In this document: in pieces, positions 1 to 12,419 of the stretch
Position numbering within the stretch: position 1 is the stretch's first letter
Layout: the number at the start of each line of letters is the position of its first letter
Assembly: GCF_037893015.1 (NCBI RefSeq)
Contig: NC_133662.1
Span: forward strand, 272,836,444 to 272,900,443
Length of the DNA stretch: 64,000 nucleotides
Source of the DNA: Macrotis lagotis
Taxonomy: Eukaryota; Chordata; Mammalia; Peramelemorphia; Peramelidae
Direction of reading: 5' to 3'
Notes under the pieces: generated by a model
The model's database searches: none
Told to the model about the DNA's origin: nothing
What the model saw: only the letters and a program-made list of their open reading frames with translations
Program-made: the position numbers and the translations under genes

Positions 1-239
1 CTTCTTTAAAAACAGTTCTAGTTGGAGCGCCTAGGGCCTTTTCTCACCCTTCTCTTTTCTCCACAGCCAGTGAGCTGACAGAAGTTTCCAGGTAGCTGAT
101 TCCAAAGTCATTTCCTTTTGAATAAAGCTACAGTCAGTTGTGTCCTCTGTTGGTGATGATGCAGGGTTGCCCCTCTCCCTGGAGGAGATGGACATCAGCA
201 ACTACACAAAGAGCTTCTCTCTCCCCCCTCCCCCCATCA

Positions 240-372
240 TGGCAATGGGGTTAAGTGACTTGCCCAAGATCACACAGCTAGGTAATTATTAAATATCTGA
301 TGCTGTATTTGAACTCAGGTCCTCCTGACTCCAACACTGGTGCTCTACCCACTGCCACCACCTAGCTGCCCC
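240..372 (-). repeat. Short tRNA-derived marsupial SINE
   Basis: Read on the minus strand it begins GGGGCAGCTAGGTGG and passes through the tRNA-like A and B boxes and the GTGTGATCTTGGGCAAGTCA block. It ends near the CCCCATTGCC that usually precedes the poly-A tail. It is moderately diverged and the tail is lost. Confidence 0.85.
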
Positions 373-1224
373 TCAGTTATTAGTTTTATGGAGTTTGTCC
401 CATAATTCATAATTCATTTTCTAATTGTCCACATTACATCTCAATGTTATAAGGAATATAGCCCCTGAAGCTCCCAGTCCCAAACACAGCTCAACCATTG
501 GGCAATTGAGTGGATGTGTGTGATGGACACCTCCAAAGTGAACCCTATGGCAGAGGTTTCCAGTAGTTGGTGGATGGGTCCACGACTCAGCCCCCTGAGA
601 AGAAAGCAGTAGCCCCATGGAGCAGGAATGGAGGAACAGGTAGAGGTGGGCATGTATCAGCATGCAGGAGCCATTATTAGCAGACTGACTGGAAGCACCC
701 TGAGGATCCAAAGGATGTCTCCTTCACCTGATCTCCCCCAGCCATGAGCAGGAGCAGGATACAAAAGCCTGCCCTTAAGTCACACTCTTCAAGGGACCAT
801 CCGTCTGATCCAAGACCCCTTGTCACACGTCTAGATATTTATTTGGCCTTTAGGCTAGGCAGCACAGGATCTTTGACTGAGTAGGAGAGAGACAGGGTCA
901 AAGACAGAGAGAGAAAGAGGAATGGACTGACCAAGAGGGAGCTGAGAGCTTCCTCCTGGGATTTCCCACCACCTAGGGTTCCTAGTCCTGCTCCTGGGTC
1001 CAGAAGAACCAGACCAGAGAGCCCTTGGTCTTCCTGAGACCATCATTAATCTCTAACCAAGCCTCTTCCACCAAGCAGGGTTGGAGGTCACAGCTTCTCC
1101 AATATGGAACCTGGGTGCTCTGATGGAACAGAGTGGCCCATAGGAGACTCTCCTGTGCCCTCAGGACACTCTCCTTCTTCAGGGCTTTTGACTCACTGAT
1201 GAATCGAGTCACCAGTTTAAAGTA
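373..1224. other. Unique intergenic DNA, no gene seen
   Basis: Small open frames on both strands have no recognisable family. No exon with flanking splice sites was recognised. Confidence 0.5.
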
Positions 1225-1870
1225 GATCAGTGAATCAATAGCCATTTATTATGCACCCTCCTTTTGTCTGCCAGGCCCTGCCTTCAAGGAGCTTATATTC
1301 TCTCAGAGGAAGCAACACTTGCAGGTCACTAAAGCATTTCTCCCACCTCCTGGTCTAGTCCTGACCCTGAGTTTGGGAGGTTCCACAGATCTCTATTAAA
1401 TTGTGTTTTGGTTGATTTGACTTCAGCCAATCTAGATTCAATTCAATTGAATTAATCTCTGACCCTGTGCCACTTGCTGGGGACATAAAGTAAAGATGAA
1501 GCCCTCCCAGTTGTGTCCTCCTCTCCGCCAATCCAGAGAGCATTGTTTGTGAGCCTGGATGAGGTTGGGGTCTTTCCCTAAGTCATAGCACAACAAGGCC
1601 AAGCAAGGCAGGAGCAATGGTGGGCACATCCCCCAACCCCCCCCAGACTTCTCCCCAAGTGACACTGATGGGGTACATGACATGCTGTGAAGGTACTTGC
1701 TCAGCCAGAGAGGCCAGCCTACCTGCCCAGCTCAGTCCTCAGACTCACACTTTAGGAATTCACTTTGGCAGCCATGTGTGAGGGGTGGATTAGAGAGAGG
1801 CAGCCAGAGCCAGTAAGACCAAGGAGGAAGTGACAGTAGACATGCCAGAGAGAGGGGGCAACCTTGGGCA
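1225..1870 (-). repeat. Diverged L2 fragment
   Basis: Pieces such as 'ccatttattatgcaccct', 'ccttcaaggagcttatatt' and, further on, 'ttcactttggcagccatgtg' are the complement of the L2 reverse-transcriptase C-terminal region and 3' end. The plus-strand L2 copy at 41.6-42.6 kb shows the same blocks in the other orientation. It is heavily mutated and patchy. Confidence 0.55.
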
Positions 1871-2143
1871 GTAAAAGGTCAGCCCATGGTATAAGGAGGA
1901 GGCAATGCCAGTGGAGGGAATGCAAAGCTGTTTATTGAAGGCAGGAATAGTGGGCCTGGTCCAAATAGACTCCAGCAGTGGGTAATTGGGCAGCACACTC
2001 TTCACAGGATATGTGATATAGGAAACAGAGTGTTCTGGTTTCCATTGGGATTGAGAGTAGCTTGGGGTCTCCATGGAGGTTGTGGTTTGTTTGAGGTCTC
2101 CCTGGAGATTGAAACTTGTTTGGAGTTTCTATGGAAGTTAGGA

Positions 2144-2455
2144 GGGCAGCTAGGTGGTACAGTGGATAGAGCACTGGTCTTGGAGTCAGGAGGATGGGAG
2201 TTTGAATCTGGCCTCAGATACTTGCTACTTACTCGCTTTGCACCTTAGACAAGTCATTTACCTTTGCCTCACCTCCAGGGTCATCTCCAGTTGTCCTGAT
2301 TCATATCTGGCCTTAGGACCCAGATGGCTCTGGGGGAGAACGTGAGGCTGGTGACTTAGCACAGCCCCTGTCACTCAAATCCAATTCACGTCCTTGTCAT
2401 AACCTCACTTCCCTGATGTCATGGTCTTCTTTGAAAATAAATGGCAAACATTATT
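2144..2455 (+). repeat. Long-tailed marsupial tRNA-derived SINE
   Basis: A GGGCAGCTAGGTGGTACAGT head with A/B boxes is followed by the long 3' part with CTCCAGGGTCATCTCCAG, CATATCTGGCC..GACCCAGATGG and CTGATGTCATGGTCTTC. This is the full-length layout of the longer SINE type. Divergence is moderate. Confidence 0.88.
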
Positions 2456-2487
2456 AGGATTAGTTTTCTCCATTAAGATTCACTTCT

Positions 2488-2624
2488 TGGGGCGGCTAGG
2501 TGGCGTAGTGGATAAAGCACTGGCCTAGGAGTCAGGAGGACCTGAGTTCAAATCTGACCTCAGACACTTAATAATTGCCTAGCTGTGTGGCCTTAACCCC
2601 ATTGCCTTGTAAAAACCTAAAAAA
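2488..2624 (+). repeat. Short marsupial SINE with 13-bp target-site duplication
   Basis: The element starts TGGGGCGGCTAGGTGGCG and ends CCTTGTAAAAACCTAAAAAA. It is flanked by identical copies of AAGATTCACTTCT at 2475-2487 and 2625-2637. The perfect duplication and low divergence mark it as a fairly young insertion, placed just after the longer SINE. Confidence 0.93.
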
Positions 2625-2639
2625 AAGATTCACTTCTCC

Positions 2640-4099
2640 AGAAGTGACACTCAACCAGGATCAACTGGACAAGAGTAAATCCCGGACCTGGATTCAACAG
2701 GCAGGAACCCCGTGAGTGGACACCTAACTAAGGACACTCTGGATCACCAGAAGAATGGAGACATCCTCCCTCACAAGAGCCAAGGAAGTTGGGAAGAGTG
2801 AAGGGTTGGAGGGACAGAGTAATTTTGGGTTTGGATATTGACTCTGAGATGCCTATGGATGCCCAGCCGCCATGGTGGATGACAGGGCTAGAACACAGGA
2901 GCACATGTTGGGGATTCATCTATCACCAGTGATAAATGACTTTTTGTGGGGCATGAAGGTCATATCCCTGCTTTGGCCTTTGCTCCAGCCTCAATGTGCA
3001 AAATAAACATGAAGGAAGCTTCTTAGGATCATTGGAATGATCGTTTTTCTCAATGGTGAAAACAACATTGAAGCCCTGGAGGAAGATGGGTGGATAACAT
3101 AAATAGCAGCTCCTCTGACTCTGAACTGGAGGTGATCTCTGTGGAAAGAAGGGCAAGGGGGCCAGCCCCAAGCAAGGTCAGTGCTCCACAGCAGCCCAAC
3201 CTTTAGCCTTACTGGGTGCTTTCCAGAGTCAGGTCCTGGCATCCCTTCCTGTGACATCTGCTGTCCCTGTCCAGGACAGATTGAGAGGAAGCGTCAGCTT
3301 CACCCTGTGCTTTACTGGTCCTGATCCCCAGTTCCCCAACAGTCGGTGGTTCCCGGTTGTCTGCCAAATGGGATTCATCTGATATCTTCAAAGGAGACTC
3401 TCCCTCAGGCAGCCAGGAGTTGATCTTGGGTTACCTTCCCACAGAACAGGCTCAGAGAATCTCTCATCCGGAGAAAACTCCAATATGGATCTAGCAATGA
3501 ATTTCATGCCTTTCTTTCAAGGCCCAATAAGAAATGAAGCGGAGAACTCATCTGGGGAGGGGGCCCCCAGTATAGAAGCTCTCCTTGGGGAGAGGCCCAG
3601 GAAGCAGGCCCAGTGAAAATATTTCCTTGAGGAGGGGACCTAGAAAGTGCAGCCCCCCAGCAGAGGAATAGTCTTGGCCAAAACCATTCTCAGGCAGTTC
3701 CATGAAGATGTCCCATATAGGGAACCTGGCAGAGTCAGGCTTCTGGAAGTAGGGGGCTCCTTTGAAGGCCCCTTCCCTGAAGCCTGCCCTCCTTCTCCTC
3801 CTCCTCCTTGGCTCCCCAACCAGGCTCACTCTCATCCACTTAGATCTGCCCCCATCACCTACCATTGACTTGAAGTCCCCAGGATGGCGTCTTTCTAAAT
3901 CAGATAAGGTGGGTTTGCCTCCAGTCGGCAGCCTTACCGTTTCCCCCTGTGGTAACGGGATCCTCAGGCTTCGGACCCTCCTATTGTGCCTTTCTCTCTG
4001 AGGCCCCCACAAGGCTCAGGCTCAGGATAAGGGTCTATTATTGGGTGGCATTGAATGTCCCTGACGGAGGGGCCTCTGAGCTTGGCCCATCCAACCCTC
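2640..4099. other. Unique intergenic DNA
   Basis: No repeat family or exon was recognised. The 154-codon minus frame at 3548-4012 has an arginine run encoded by a CTC/CTT-rich stretch and resembles no family I know. Confidence 0.45.
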
Positions 4100-4390
4100 T
4101 CTGATGACAGGTTCATTCATTCCTTCAATAGCATCTATTACTCGTCACTATGTGCTAGGCATCGGGCCAGGCGATGGACAGACAAGGCAGCCCAGCCAGG
4201 GAACAGCTGCCATTCTATCCTGGTGGGGAGGGCAGGGATGGGAGAGGAAGGGGGGAAGGGAGGGAGACATCATGTAAACAGACAGGAAAGGAGTCCAGAG
4301 GGACTGAGCTTTGCTAGGACCTAGGGAATCTGCGGGATGGAGATGAAAAAAAGAGTTCATTTCAGGCAAAGGCATGGAGGCTAGACATGG
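4100..4390 (-). repeat. L2 fragment
   Basis: The blocks 'ttcattccttcaatagcatc', 'gtgctaggcatcgggcc' and 'agagttcatttcaggcaaag' are the complement of the L2 3' region. The copy is diverged. Confidence 0.6.
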
Positions 4391-4639
4391 AAAGCCTCCC
4401 TGTTTAGGTTCAGCCATCAGGAGCCCAACCCACCCAGCTTGGTGGACGGGAGACGGAGTCAGAAAAAGAGACGACAGAGAGACACAGAGAGTCTGCACCA
4501 ACAGCTGTGGGAGTGGTGTGACTCGGGTGTGACCACCGCCAGGGATCCTTTGAGCTCTCAAACAGTGAAAACCTCTCATGACGCTGCCCACATTCATGTC
4601 CTAGAAATTCCACTGCTTGCAAACAGAAGTAGCCAGGTT

Positions 4640-4815
4640 CGGGCGCCAGCTTGGACACTGATAGGACACGGAGTGGGGTGTAAAGACTACCTGGTGGTCA
4701 CAGTAGCCATTGTGTGGTGCCAGGTAGGTCATCTGGCTTTCAGTCTCAGTTTTCCTAGCTATAAAATGGGTGCACAACTCATGGGGCACTCTAGGAAAAG
4801 TGCTTTGTAAGCCCC
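4640..4815 (+). repeat. MIR fragment
   Basis: The MIR core and 3' part are visible as CTCAGTTTTCCTAGCTATAA AATGGG, followed by the 'aaagtgctttgtaa' end. The copy is old and diverged. Confidence 0.6.
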
Positions 4816-6695
4816 AGCATGGCCTAGGAATGGCAGGAGGGATCCAACCATTTCCCATCTTGCCCTCCCTGTTCATTTCTCACTCTGTGGCTGTGACCAG
4901 GACTGAGAGAAAGGGGAGAGACCTCAAGCGTCATTTCACTGAGGGAAGGTCTGGGATTGGTCAAGGGTATTAGGCTAAGCTGCAGCAGATCCCAAGTCAG
5001 AGAGGAAAACTGGAAAGGGCTGTAGAGGGACCGGGGACAGGAGCTGAGGGAGGAGCCGCAGGCAAGCCTGGCCGCCGTACCACCATGCCTTGGGCACTGG
5101 CACATGAGGCTGAGCCTTAGGCCTCCAAAGCAGGCACGGGCACCAGAGGCTGCTCAAACCTTGTGTTTTTTCCTCCCAGCAACATGGATCCGTCTCAGAG
5201 AGCTGGTTGGTGACTCCAAGTCCACACATCCAGCAACGCCAGGCAGCAGGCGCAAGGAGGGCATCCCTCAGAAGTGTCAACTCTAGCTAGTTTATAGCAA
5301 ACCCTCCAGGAGGAGCTGGTATTCCTGGGAGGGCAGTGGAACACTATGTTAAATCTCATCCAAAGTCCTAGCTCCCGAGCTGAGAAGCCGAAGCACCATA
5401 GGCCTCTTGCTACCTGAGGTCTTTTATTTCTAAGATGAGACAAGGGATGGAGATAGAGACAGAGAAGGGGAGACTCCTTGAGTTCCTGGAGGATCCTGGA
5501 GGAATTGAATCAAGGACCATTTCCTTCAGTCACTCCCCACCAGCTCTTCCGCAAGCTTGATCAGACAATCAGGACCAAGTATGGCTACTCTATGGGAAGT
5601 CTGGGGTTCGAGCCCACTGTGGAGTGATGTGTCTGGCCCCTTGAGCCACTGAGGGACCCTCTCACAGGCCCAACAGGGTGAGCAGCGTGCTCCCCCCAAC
5701 GCGCTCCCCCAAACCACGCCTCTCCCTTCTCGCCATTAAGTCCTTTGTCAACTGGATTCTTCCAAGGTTGCAGTGTCCCATGATCCAGGCCATCTAGAAC
5801 GAATAAAGGCAAAGAGACGTGCAGGCTGGCCCAGGGAGCGGGTCCTTTGGCGGCCAGTCCAGGGCTCCCTCAGTGTAGCCAAACCTGGGCCAGCGCTGAT
5901 AGCCCCACCTTTGGGCTTTCTGGGAAGTATCTGGAGGGGCATCGTCAGGGCTCCCAGGGCACAGACCATGGGAGTTTAGTCCTCACCAGCTCCACAGATG
6001 GTAAGGCAAGCGGCAAGAGGAGCTGACCCATGAGGAAATCTGCTCAAAGGTCAGTTCCTGTGCAAAAGGCTGGAAAGGAAGGAAGCCGGAGTCAGCTGGG
6101 GCCCGGGGCTTGGCTAAAAGAGAAGGCTCTGCCCCTCCCCCAGAGTACCTGCCCCCAGCCCCTGGAGGGTGGCTTCGCAGTCCTATCTGGCATAAGCACC
6201 TCACACCCTGAACTTCTCCACAGGCCTGCGGTGGAGGGACGCAGGTTCTGTTAGTCCCACTGAAAAGAAGAGGAGACCTAGACCTTGCCCAGGGTCCCAC
6301 AGCAGGATTACCACATCTGATCACCTGTAATAGAGAGTGAAGAGGGAAGGCTGGCATCGGAAGGGCCAGGCAGATAATCTAGGCAGAAGGAACCTGGCAA
6401 CAGTGGAGACAAGGCGGGCAGTCAGCCAGGTAGCTTGCCCAAGAGCCAGCCCCAGAGGTGAAGAAGTGGGCCAGAAGAGGCAGCAGGACAAGGACCCAGA
6501 GACTGACCCTCAGCAGCCAAGCTGCCTCCAAGGCAGCCCCTCTGAGGACAGGAATGATGGCCCCTGGAGGCCCCAGTGCTGACCTGGTCTCCCTGGCCTG
6601 GCCCTGAGGCCTGGCGGCCTGGACAGGGAGGGCAGGGCCTCTGCTTCTATTTTCATTATTTCTGCAGTTAAGTAAGAAGGGAGAAAACAGAATCT
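4816..6695. other. Unique GC-rich intergenic DNA
   Basis: No exon was recognised. A weak minus-strand MIR core may lie at 6230-6320 ('ggtcccacagcaggatta'). Confidence 0.4.
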
Positions 6696-6845
6696 GCAGC
6701 CCTGTGGGAAGAGGAGCCAGAAGACCTTGGTCTTGTCTTGACACCCCTTCCAGGTCATTGTCTGAGTTTGGGAGAAAGAGGTTCCTCTCTCTCTCTGTGC
6801 CTCAGTTTCCTTCTCTGTCAAATGAGTCCAGCACCAATAGGAACA
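6696..6845 (+). repeat. MIR fragment
   Basis: 'tgcctcagtttccttctctg' and 'tcaaatgag' give the MIR central core in forward orientation. Confidence 0.65.
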
Positions 6846-7129
6846 GATCTGATTGGTTTAGCCCCCAACCCTGCAACTAGAAAGCTTCTTCCTGGGTCCA
6901 GTAGTGAAGGCCGAGAAGCTGGCCTCCCAGCAGGAAATGATGAGCCCCAGAGAGGCCGAGTCCTAGGACGGCCCAGGCCTGCCCGGGAAAAGAGAGAGAG
7001 AGTCTGGGAAGCACCTGGCTAGCTGCAGGTCTAGTCCTTGCTCGGGCCTCCGACCTACAGAGCAGACTCTGCTGGAGCCATCCAGCTAGGGGGGCATCTC
7101 CCTCACTGGGCAGGCCCAGAGGAGGGTTT

Positions 7130-7480
7130 CCTCCTAAAGTGTGATTTGTGACTTCCCTGCTCTACAACCTTTAGCGGCTTTCTAATGCCTCCCAGAGAAA
7201 ACATCAAGCTCCTGAGTCTGACATTTGGGAAAGGCGCTGGCCCCTTGTCCCACTCCATACCATCTTCTAGACTCTCCATGGCTCTGTCCCTTCACAAATG
7301 TCTCACCTCTTAGTGCTTGTCTAGTCCCTTCAGTCTCTGCTCCAGGGGCATGATGTTCCTCCTCCCTCCCTTCCCTCTCCAGTCCCTCCTCTCCCCACCT
7401 ACAATAGACCTCTCTTCCCTCTACAGCCCCACCTAGAAGAGACCCCTCCCTCAACATTTCTATCAGTAGTAATCCTTCTT
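7130..7480 (+). repeat. L2 fragment
   Basis: 'tttctaatgcctcccagaga', 'aacatcaagctcctgagtct' and 'ggccccttgtcc' follow the L2 reverse-transcriptase 3' part (consensus idea: WLP...YKLL, then the AL.P domain) in forward orientation. Strongly diverged. Confidence 0.55.
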
Positions 7481-7530
7481 CATGAAGGTCTAATATGGAA
7501 GCCACCTTCTCCATGGAGTGACGCCTCCCC

Positions 7531-7534
<4 letters not shown>

Positions 7535-7605
<71 letters not shown>
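7535..7605. repeat. (CA)n microsatellite, about 35 units
   Basis: A 71-bp uninterrupted CA run. It produces long artificial Cys-Val frames on the minus strand. Confidence 0.98.
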
Positions 7606-7607
<2 letters not shown>

Positions 7608-7609
7608 CT

Positions 7610-10600
7610 AGAGGTGAGCTCTTCCTCCCCGAGTCTCCTCTTCAACCTAAGTATCACCAGGATTTCCCCAGATGTTCTTCCCCAGATGCTTCCATGAAGG
7701 GAACTAAAGACTCCTCTTGGTGACATTCTATTGGAGGTAGAAGGGGAGATCTGATCACCTGAAACCAGGCATTAGAAGGTGGGCTCATGAGCCCAAAGGA
7801 GAGAAGACAGAAGGGTTAGGACAAAGGCCTGGGCCCTGAGGCTTAGTCTGGTCCCTGAGGGTCCCAGAGAGATGAGTGGAAGGGATGAGTGAAAGATGGG
7901 AAGAAGTTCCTTTAGGACAGTGAGAGCTGTCCCAGGGTAGACTGCATTGACTCAGGAGAGGGTAGACTCCCCATCACTGGAGGAATCCAAGCAGAGTCAA
8001 GAAGCTTGCCTGTTGGGAATGGGATGGAAGGACTGGGCTTATGGTTGCTGAGGGAAGGGGCTCCAACTTTTCTTTCACCTAGAACTGGAGGGACCTCCGG
8101 AGTCATGCTCTCCTTTGGGTTCTTCCCATGTCTTGCCTTCCTGACTGACAATGGTGCTGAAACAAAGCAGACCTACCCAGAGCCATGATGCAGGCACATG
8201 ATCCAGCCTACCAAGACTCAGTTGGCTCTCTTACTTTAGAAGCCCCTATTATTTGTGGCCTAGACTCTGGGCATTACTGTGGTTGCTTGAGTTTTGGGGT
8301 TTTACATTGGTTTTACTTCTAGCTCCTTTCTGGGATCTTGCCTCCTGTGAGTGCGTGGGGATCCCACCTGCTCCCCTTTTTCCTTGTCCCTTCCCTTAAG
8401 CTTGGGTGATACACAGAGGCAGTCTTCCTCTCCCACCCTGTGGGATTCAGGTTTGTTTGGTCAGAATGACAAGACAAACTTAAACATTATTATTTGTTAG
8501 GTAGGCTCCATCTCTGCCCAGGAATCTATCAGCGCTGGGGCCAACCTCATTCTTAGACTCCCACATGACTGTTTTCCTTCTGCATTTCTCGCCTTCAGTG
8601 GCAGAAGGGAGGAAAAATAGAACCTGCGGCCTTCTGGTCTTCAGGATCCTGTCTAACACCTAAGCAACAGTCGTGGTTTTTGGTTCTTTCTGGAATAGTC
8701 AGTCAACATTGAATGGAGCTTGTAGGACTGGCCCAGTGTGGAGGCTTGCCATGAGCGTTAATAAGTCCTTGGGAGGTGACTGCAATCTCTCAGATGCATG
8801 TCCCAAGACGATGGATGATTACCTTATCTTTGTTCTCAGGTTGACAGCTATGTTTCAGGCTGTCTTGCAAATAGAAATGCCCTCATGTGCCTCACTGCTA
8901 GCCTTCCAGAAGTCTGGACCACCACTCTCCATGGTACTTTCTGTGCAAGAATAGTTGGGTATGACCTTATTCTAGGGTTATTGTCACTTTACCTTCTGTT
9001 AGTAAATATTTTATGACTTAGACTCCATAGCTTCATCTAAACAGGTGGACAACCCACCTGTGGGGGCTTTGGAGACCCAGTTGTAAACAGTCAACCTATG
9101 TCTGTCTCTACACCGGGGTTACACCTGGGACCCGGAGAATGAGGTGACCATCCCCATCTGGGGGACTCTCCTGGGGGGGGAGGTGAAATAAGTGGGCCAG
9201 TTTCATCTCAGGAAAAGAAATCCTGGAGTTAATCAAGGTCTTGGGTCCTCTGGCATTTCCTGGACACTCTGCTCCCAAGGGAACCCTGACCTTCTCTCTT
9301 GATCATATTCCATCATGGAAGGCCATGGGTCTCCTCCAGGGAAGAGTTTGACCTGTCTTCAGAAGAGATGAGGCCAGGACAGGAGAGGGGAAAGATGACC
9401 CCACAGAAGGATAGGACTGGAGGGAGCCAAGGGAGCTTGTATTTGATGTCCATTCTTCCACTCATCACCTTTGAAACCTCAGGAGAGAACTTTCCTTCCT
9501 CTGGACTCATTGACTATTCTGACATGAGGGGGGTGGACTAGCATCTCCAAGGTCTGTCTTCCCAAGGAGTTACCATTTTCTTGGCACTAGCCCCAGTTCT
9601 TGGCAGACATTTTCAAGGTGAGGCCTGCCCTGACATCCCTTGTTGAGGATCTTTCCAAGGTCCTGTGGTGGTCCTGGAGGCCTGAGCAATATCTCACCAA
9701 CCTGCAAGGTTTTCCTTTCTCTCTCATTTATTAAACAATTGGGCAATTAGAGACAAAGAAGTTTAAAACCCAAATATTATGAGTGTAGGATTGGCATCCA
9801 AGCCTGGAGAAGGATGATCCAGTGGGACAGACACGTCCTAGGCGAGGCTTCCTGAGAGTGGAATGAGTTCAGGGAAGAAGTTTCTCACAGCCAAAGAAAC
9901 CCAGAGAAATAACAGCATTGCCCAATACCCCTTCTCAACCAGGCCAAGGGAGGGGGAGGCCAGTGTTGGACCAATGAGAGGCAAGAAAATCTGTCCTGAT
10001 AAAGTGAGCCCCGACAATGACCAGGGCAACAAGCACTCTGAGCCTAATTGGGGGCGGGGGGTTCAGCTGAGCCAAGCACTCATCCTTCCAATCTCCAGAA
10101 TCCCGGCAAGCAGGACAAACACCAGAGTGGAGAGGCCGGGCACAGGAGCTCTGCCCAATAGCCATTGGCCTTCCCTTAAAAATCTGGTCTCTGAGCAGCC
10201 TGTGAGTGGTTCAGTCCCTCCTCCAGCTCCTCTGTGGGCTGTGGTCTTGTGACAAGGGCCAGTCACCCTTCAGGATTGGCTTCCAGTGCCACTTGAGCAT
10301 GAAGGAATAGAGTCTGTGCCCTCACTCAATGACTGGGGTCCTGTATAATATACATGATCAGTCTTATTCCTCCTGAAGACAAGGAGAGAGGGGTGGAAGG
10401 CACTAACCCTCAGGGCCACGCAATCTCTGTGGTTCAACTTCTTTCATCTACACTCCACCCATTGGCCTCTATGGTCCCTGCTGGACCTCCCTCATTCTGT
10501 GACTTGGGGATCTTAGCCCTGCCTTGAGCAGCCCAGACTGCCTGGTGAGGGACCACAGGGGCTGGTGGGGATCAGGTGTCTCAGCTCTCACAAATACCAG

Positions 10601-11640
10601 ACCCTGGAAGTAACTTCTGCTCCTCTCAGGGTTTCCTTCTCTAGAAGGGGGAGATTGGGTAGAGGCCAGGTCTAGATGGGAATTCCAGGGCCCTCTTACG
10701 GACACTGAGCCCAATTTTGAAGAGAGCTTTGGGAATGCCTCCCTTTCAGCAAGGTCGCCAGCACGGGGGTGCTAAGTGACCCATACCAAGGGGAGGAGGC
10801 CTCCAGGAGCAAACCTGGAGAGAATAAAGCTGGAGAAAAGCCGGAGCTGGGCTTGCTCCCCCCCCAGTTGAGATGCTTGAGGGAGGTGTCTACAATTAAC
10901 AACAGTTAAGCCCAAGGATGTGGGAAGATGGGCTGTTCAATTTCCCACAAAATTATTTTTGTAGGAAAAACGTAGAGCTGAGCATGAAATGCCAACTACA
11001 AAGTCACATGACTCAGCACAGGGAAGGGCTTGGAGACCACCAAACACCACAACAGGAGACACCAAGGCCTCCAGAGGCCCAGAACCTCAGCTTCAGATGA
11101 CAAGACACGGAGAGCCAGCAACACACTTGGAATCTGAATCCAGAGCCTCCAGCCGCCAGTGTCCATTCCTTCCCTTGCTCCACATGGTTCGGTAGGTCAC
11201 TGCTGCATGTATTGGGAGGGGTGTCCCAAGCCCACCGTCATCCGCCTAGTGCGCCTGGGCTGGGCCTCCTCTCTTAGCCCCGGCTGAATTCATATTGGAT
11301 GCCTGAAATGAGCCCAGTCTGTAAAATGGGTGGGGGGTGCCCCACTGAGCAAGCAGAGGAAGGCGGGGCCCTCCAGGCCAGGTGCACAGGGGCATGTTTG
11401 TGAACAAATGATCCAGTTCAACAAACAAGGCCCTGACACTTGACCATCAATGTGATGAGCTCCCCTGGCCCCAACACTCACAGAGGGGGCTCAGAGCGGG
11501 GTGGGGGGATGCCCTATCCACACAAGGCCAGAGAAGGCTCAGGAAATGTCCCCTCTGCCTTCCTGGCATCTGAGGAGGGCAGGAAGGCGGCAGGAAGGCT
11601 TCCCCTGTTTATTCTTGGCACCCTCAGGTTGGCAAACCCT
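7610..11640. other. Unique intergenic DNA
   Basis: No coding exon was recognised. A possible weak MIR core lies at 11085-11150 on the minus strand. A short hairpin with an E-box lies at 9041-9061, and an AT-rich patch at 10880-10990. Confidence 0.4.
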
Positions 11641-11849
11641 GCAGTGAGATACCATAGAGTGGGAAGTTTACAAATAAGACACCTGAGCAGGGCAGAGAAG
11701 GAAACCTTACCTGTAATGGTGGAGTGAGAGGCAAGACCTGCCCTTGGGAGCCAGAAAACAACAAAGAGAAAGAGCAGAGATGTGTGCTCCCCGAGGGACC
11801 CGACAGCCCCGGAGGGACACACTTCTTTTCTGAGAAACACCGCTGCCAG

Positions 11850-12232
11850 TTCAGAGCTCAAGGGCAACCCTGAGAGACCTGCTGTGGGCAGTGTCATCCA
11901 CATCCAGAGGAAAATCCACAGAGTCTGAAGGCAGACCAGGCTCACTTTTTAAAAAACTTCTTTGATGGTTTTCCTTCCTTTTTCATGGGTTTCCCCCCAG
12001 TTCTAGCTCCTCTTTCACAACATGCCTGATATGGAATTGTGTTAAACAGGCTTATACTTGTCCGACTTTTACCAGACAATTCACAACCACGGGGAGGGGG
12101 AAGGAAGGGAGAGTGGCAGAAAAATGTGGAACTCATAAATCTGCAAGTGGATGAATGTTGAAAATCTACCATTGTGTGTAATTGGAAAAAGAAAAGAAAA
12201 TTTCAATTAAAAAAAAAAGAAAAAAGAAACAC
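11850..12232 (+). repeat. L1 3' end, 5'-truncated
   Basis: 'catccacatccagaggaaaa' and 'gagtctgaaggcagacc' are followed by 'acatgcctgatatggaatt', a G-rich 'ggggagggggaaggaaggga' stretch and an A-rich end. This is the order of the marsupial L1 3' untranslated region. The left edge may extend to about 11640. Confidence 0.75.
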
Positions 12233-12261
12233 TGCTGCTCATGTGTATGTGTGGTAGGGAA

Positions 12262-12418
12262 AGATGGATGAACGGGTGGCTGGATAGATAGATGGATGAA
12301 TGGATGAATGGTAGGTACGATGGATGGATGGGTGGGTTGAAGGAGGGGTGGATGGGTGGATAGATGAATAATTGGATGAATGGATGGATGGATGCACGGA
12401 TGAGTAGATAAATAAATA
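12262..12418. repeat. Imperfect (GGAT)n tetranucleotide repeat
   Basis: Runs of GATGGATG/GATGAATG with interruptions directly follow the L1 tail. Minus-strand frames here read as Ser-Ile-His-Pro repeats and are not genes. Confidence 0.93.
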
Positions 12419-12419
12419 T

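Noticed and set aside
3548-4012. 154-codon minus frame
   Set aside because: No family, low-complexity arginine run, and a competing plus-strand frame over the same DNA.
7535-7605. Regular repeat suggesting a CRISPR-like array
   Set aside because: It is a plain dinucleotide microsatellite with no spacers, and the DNA is mammalian.
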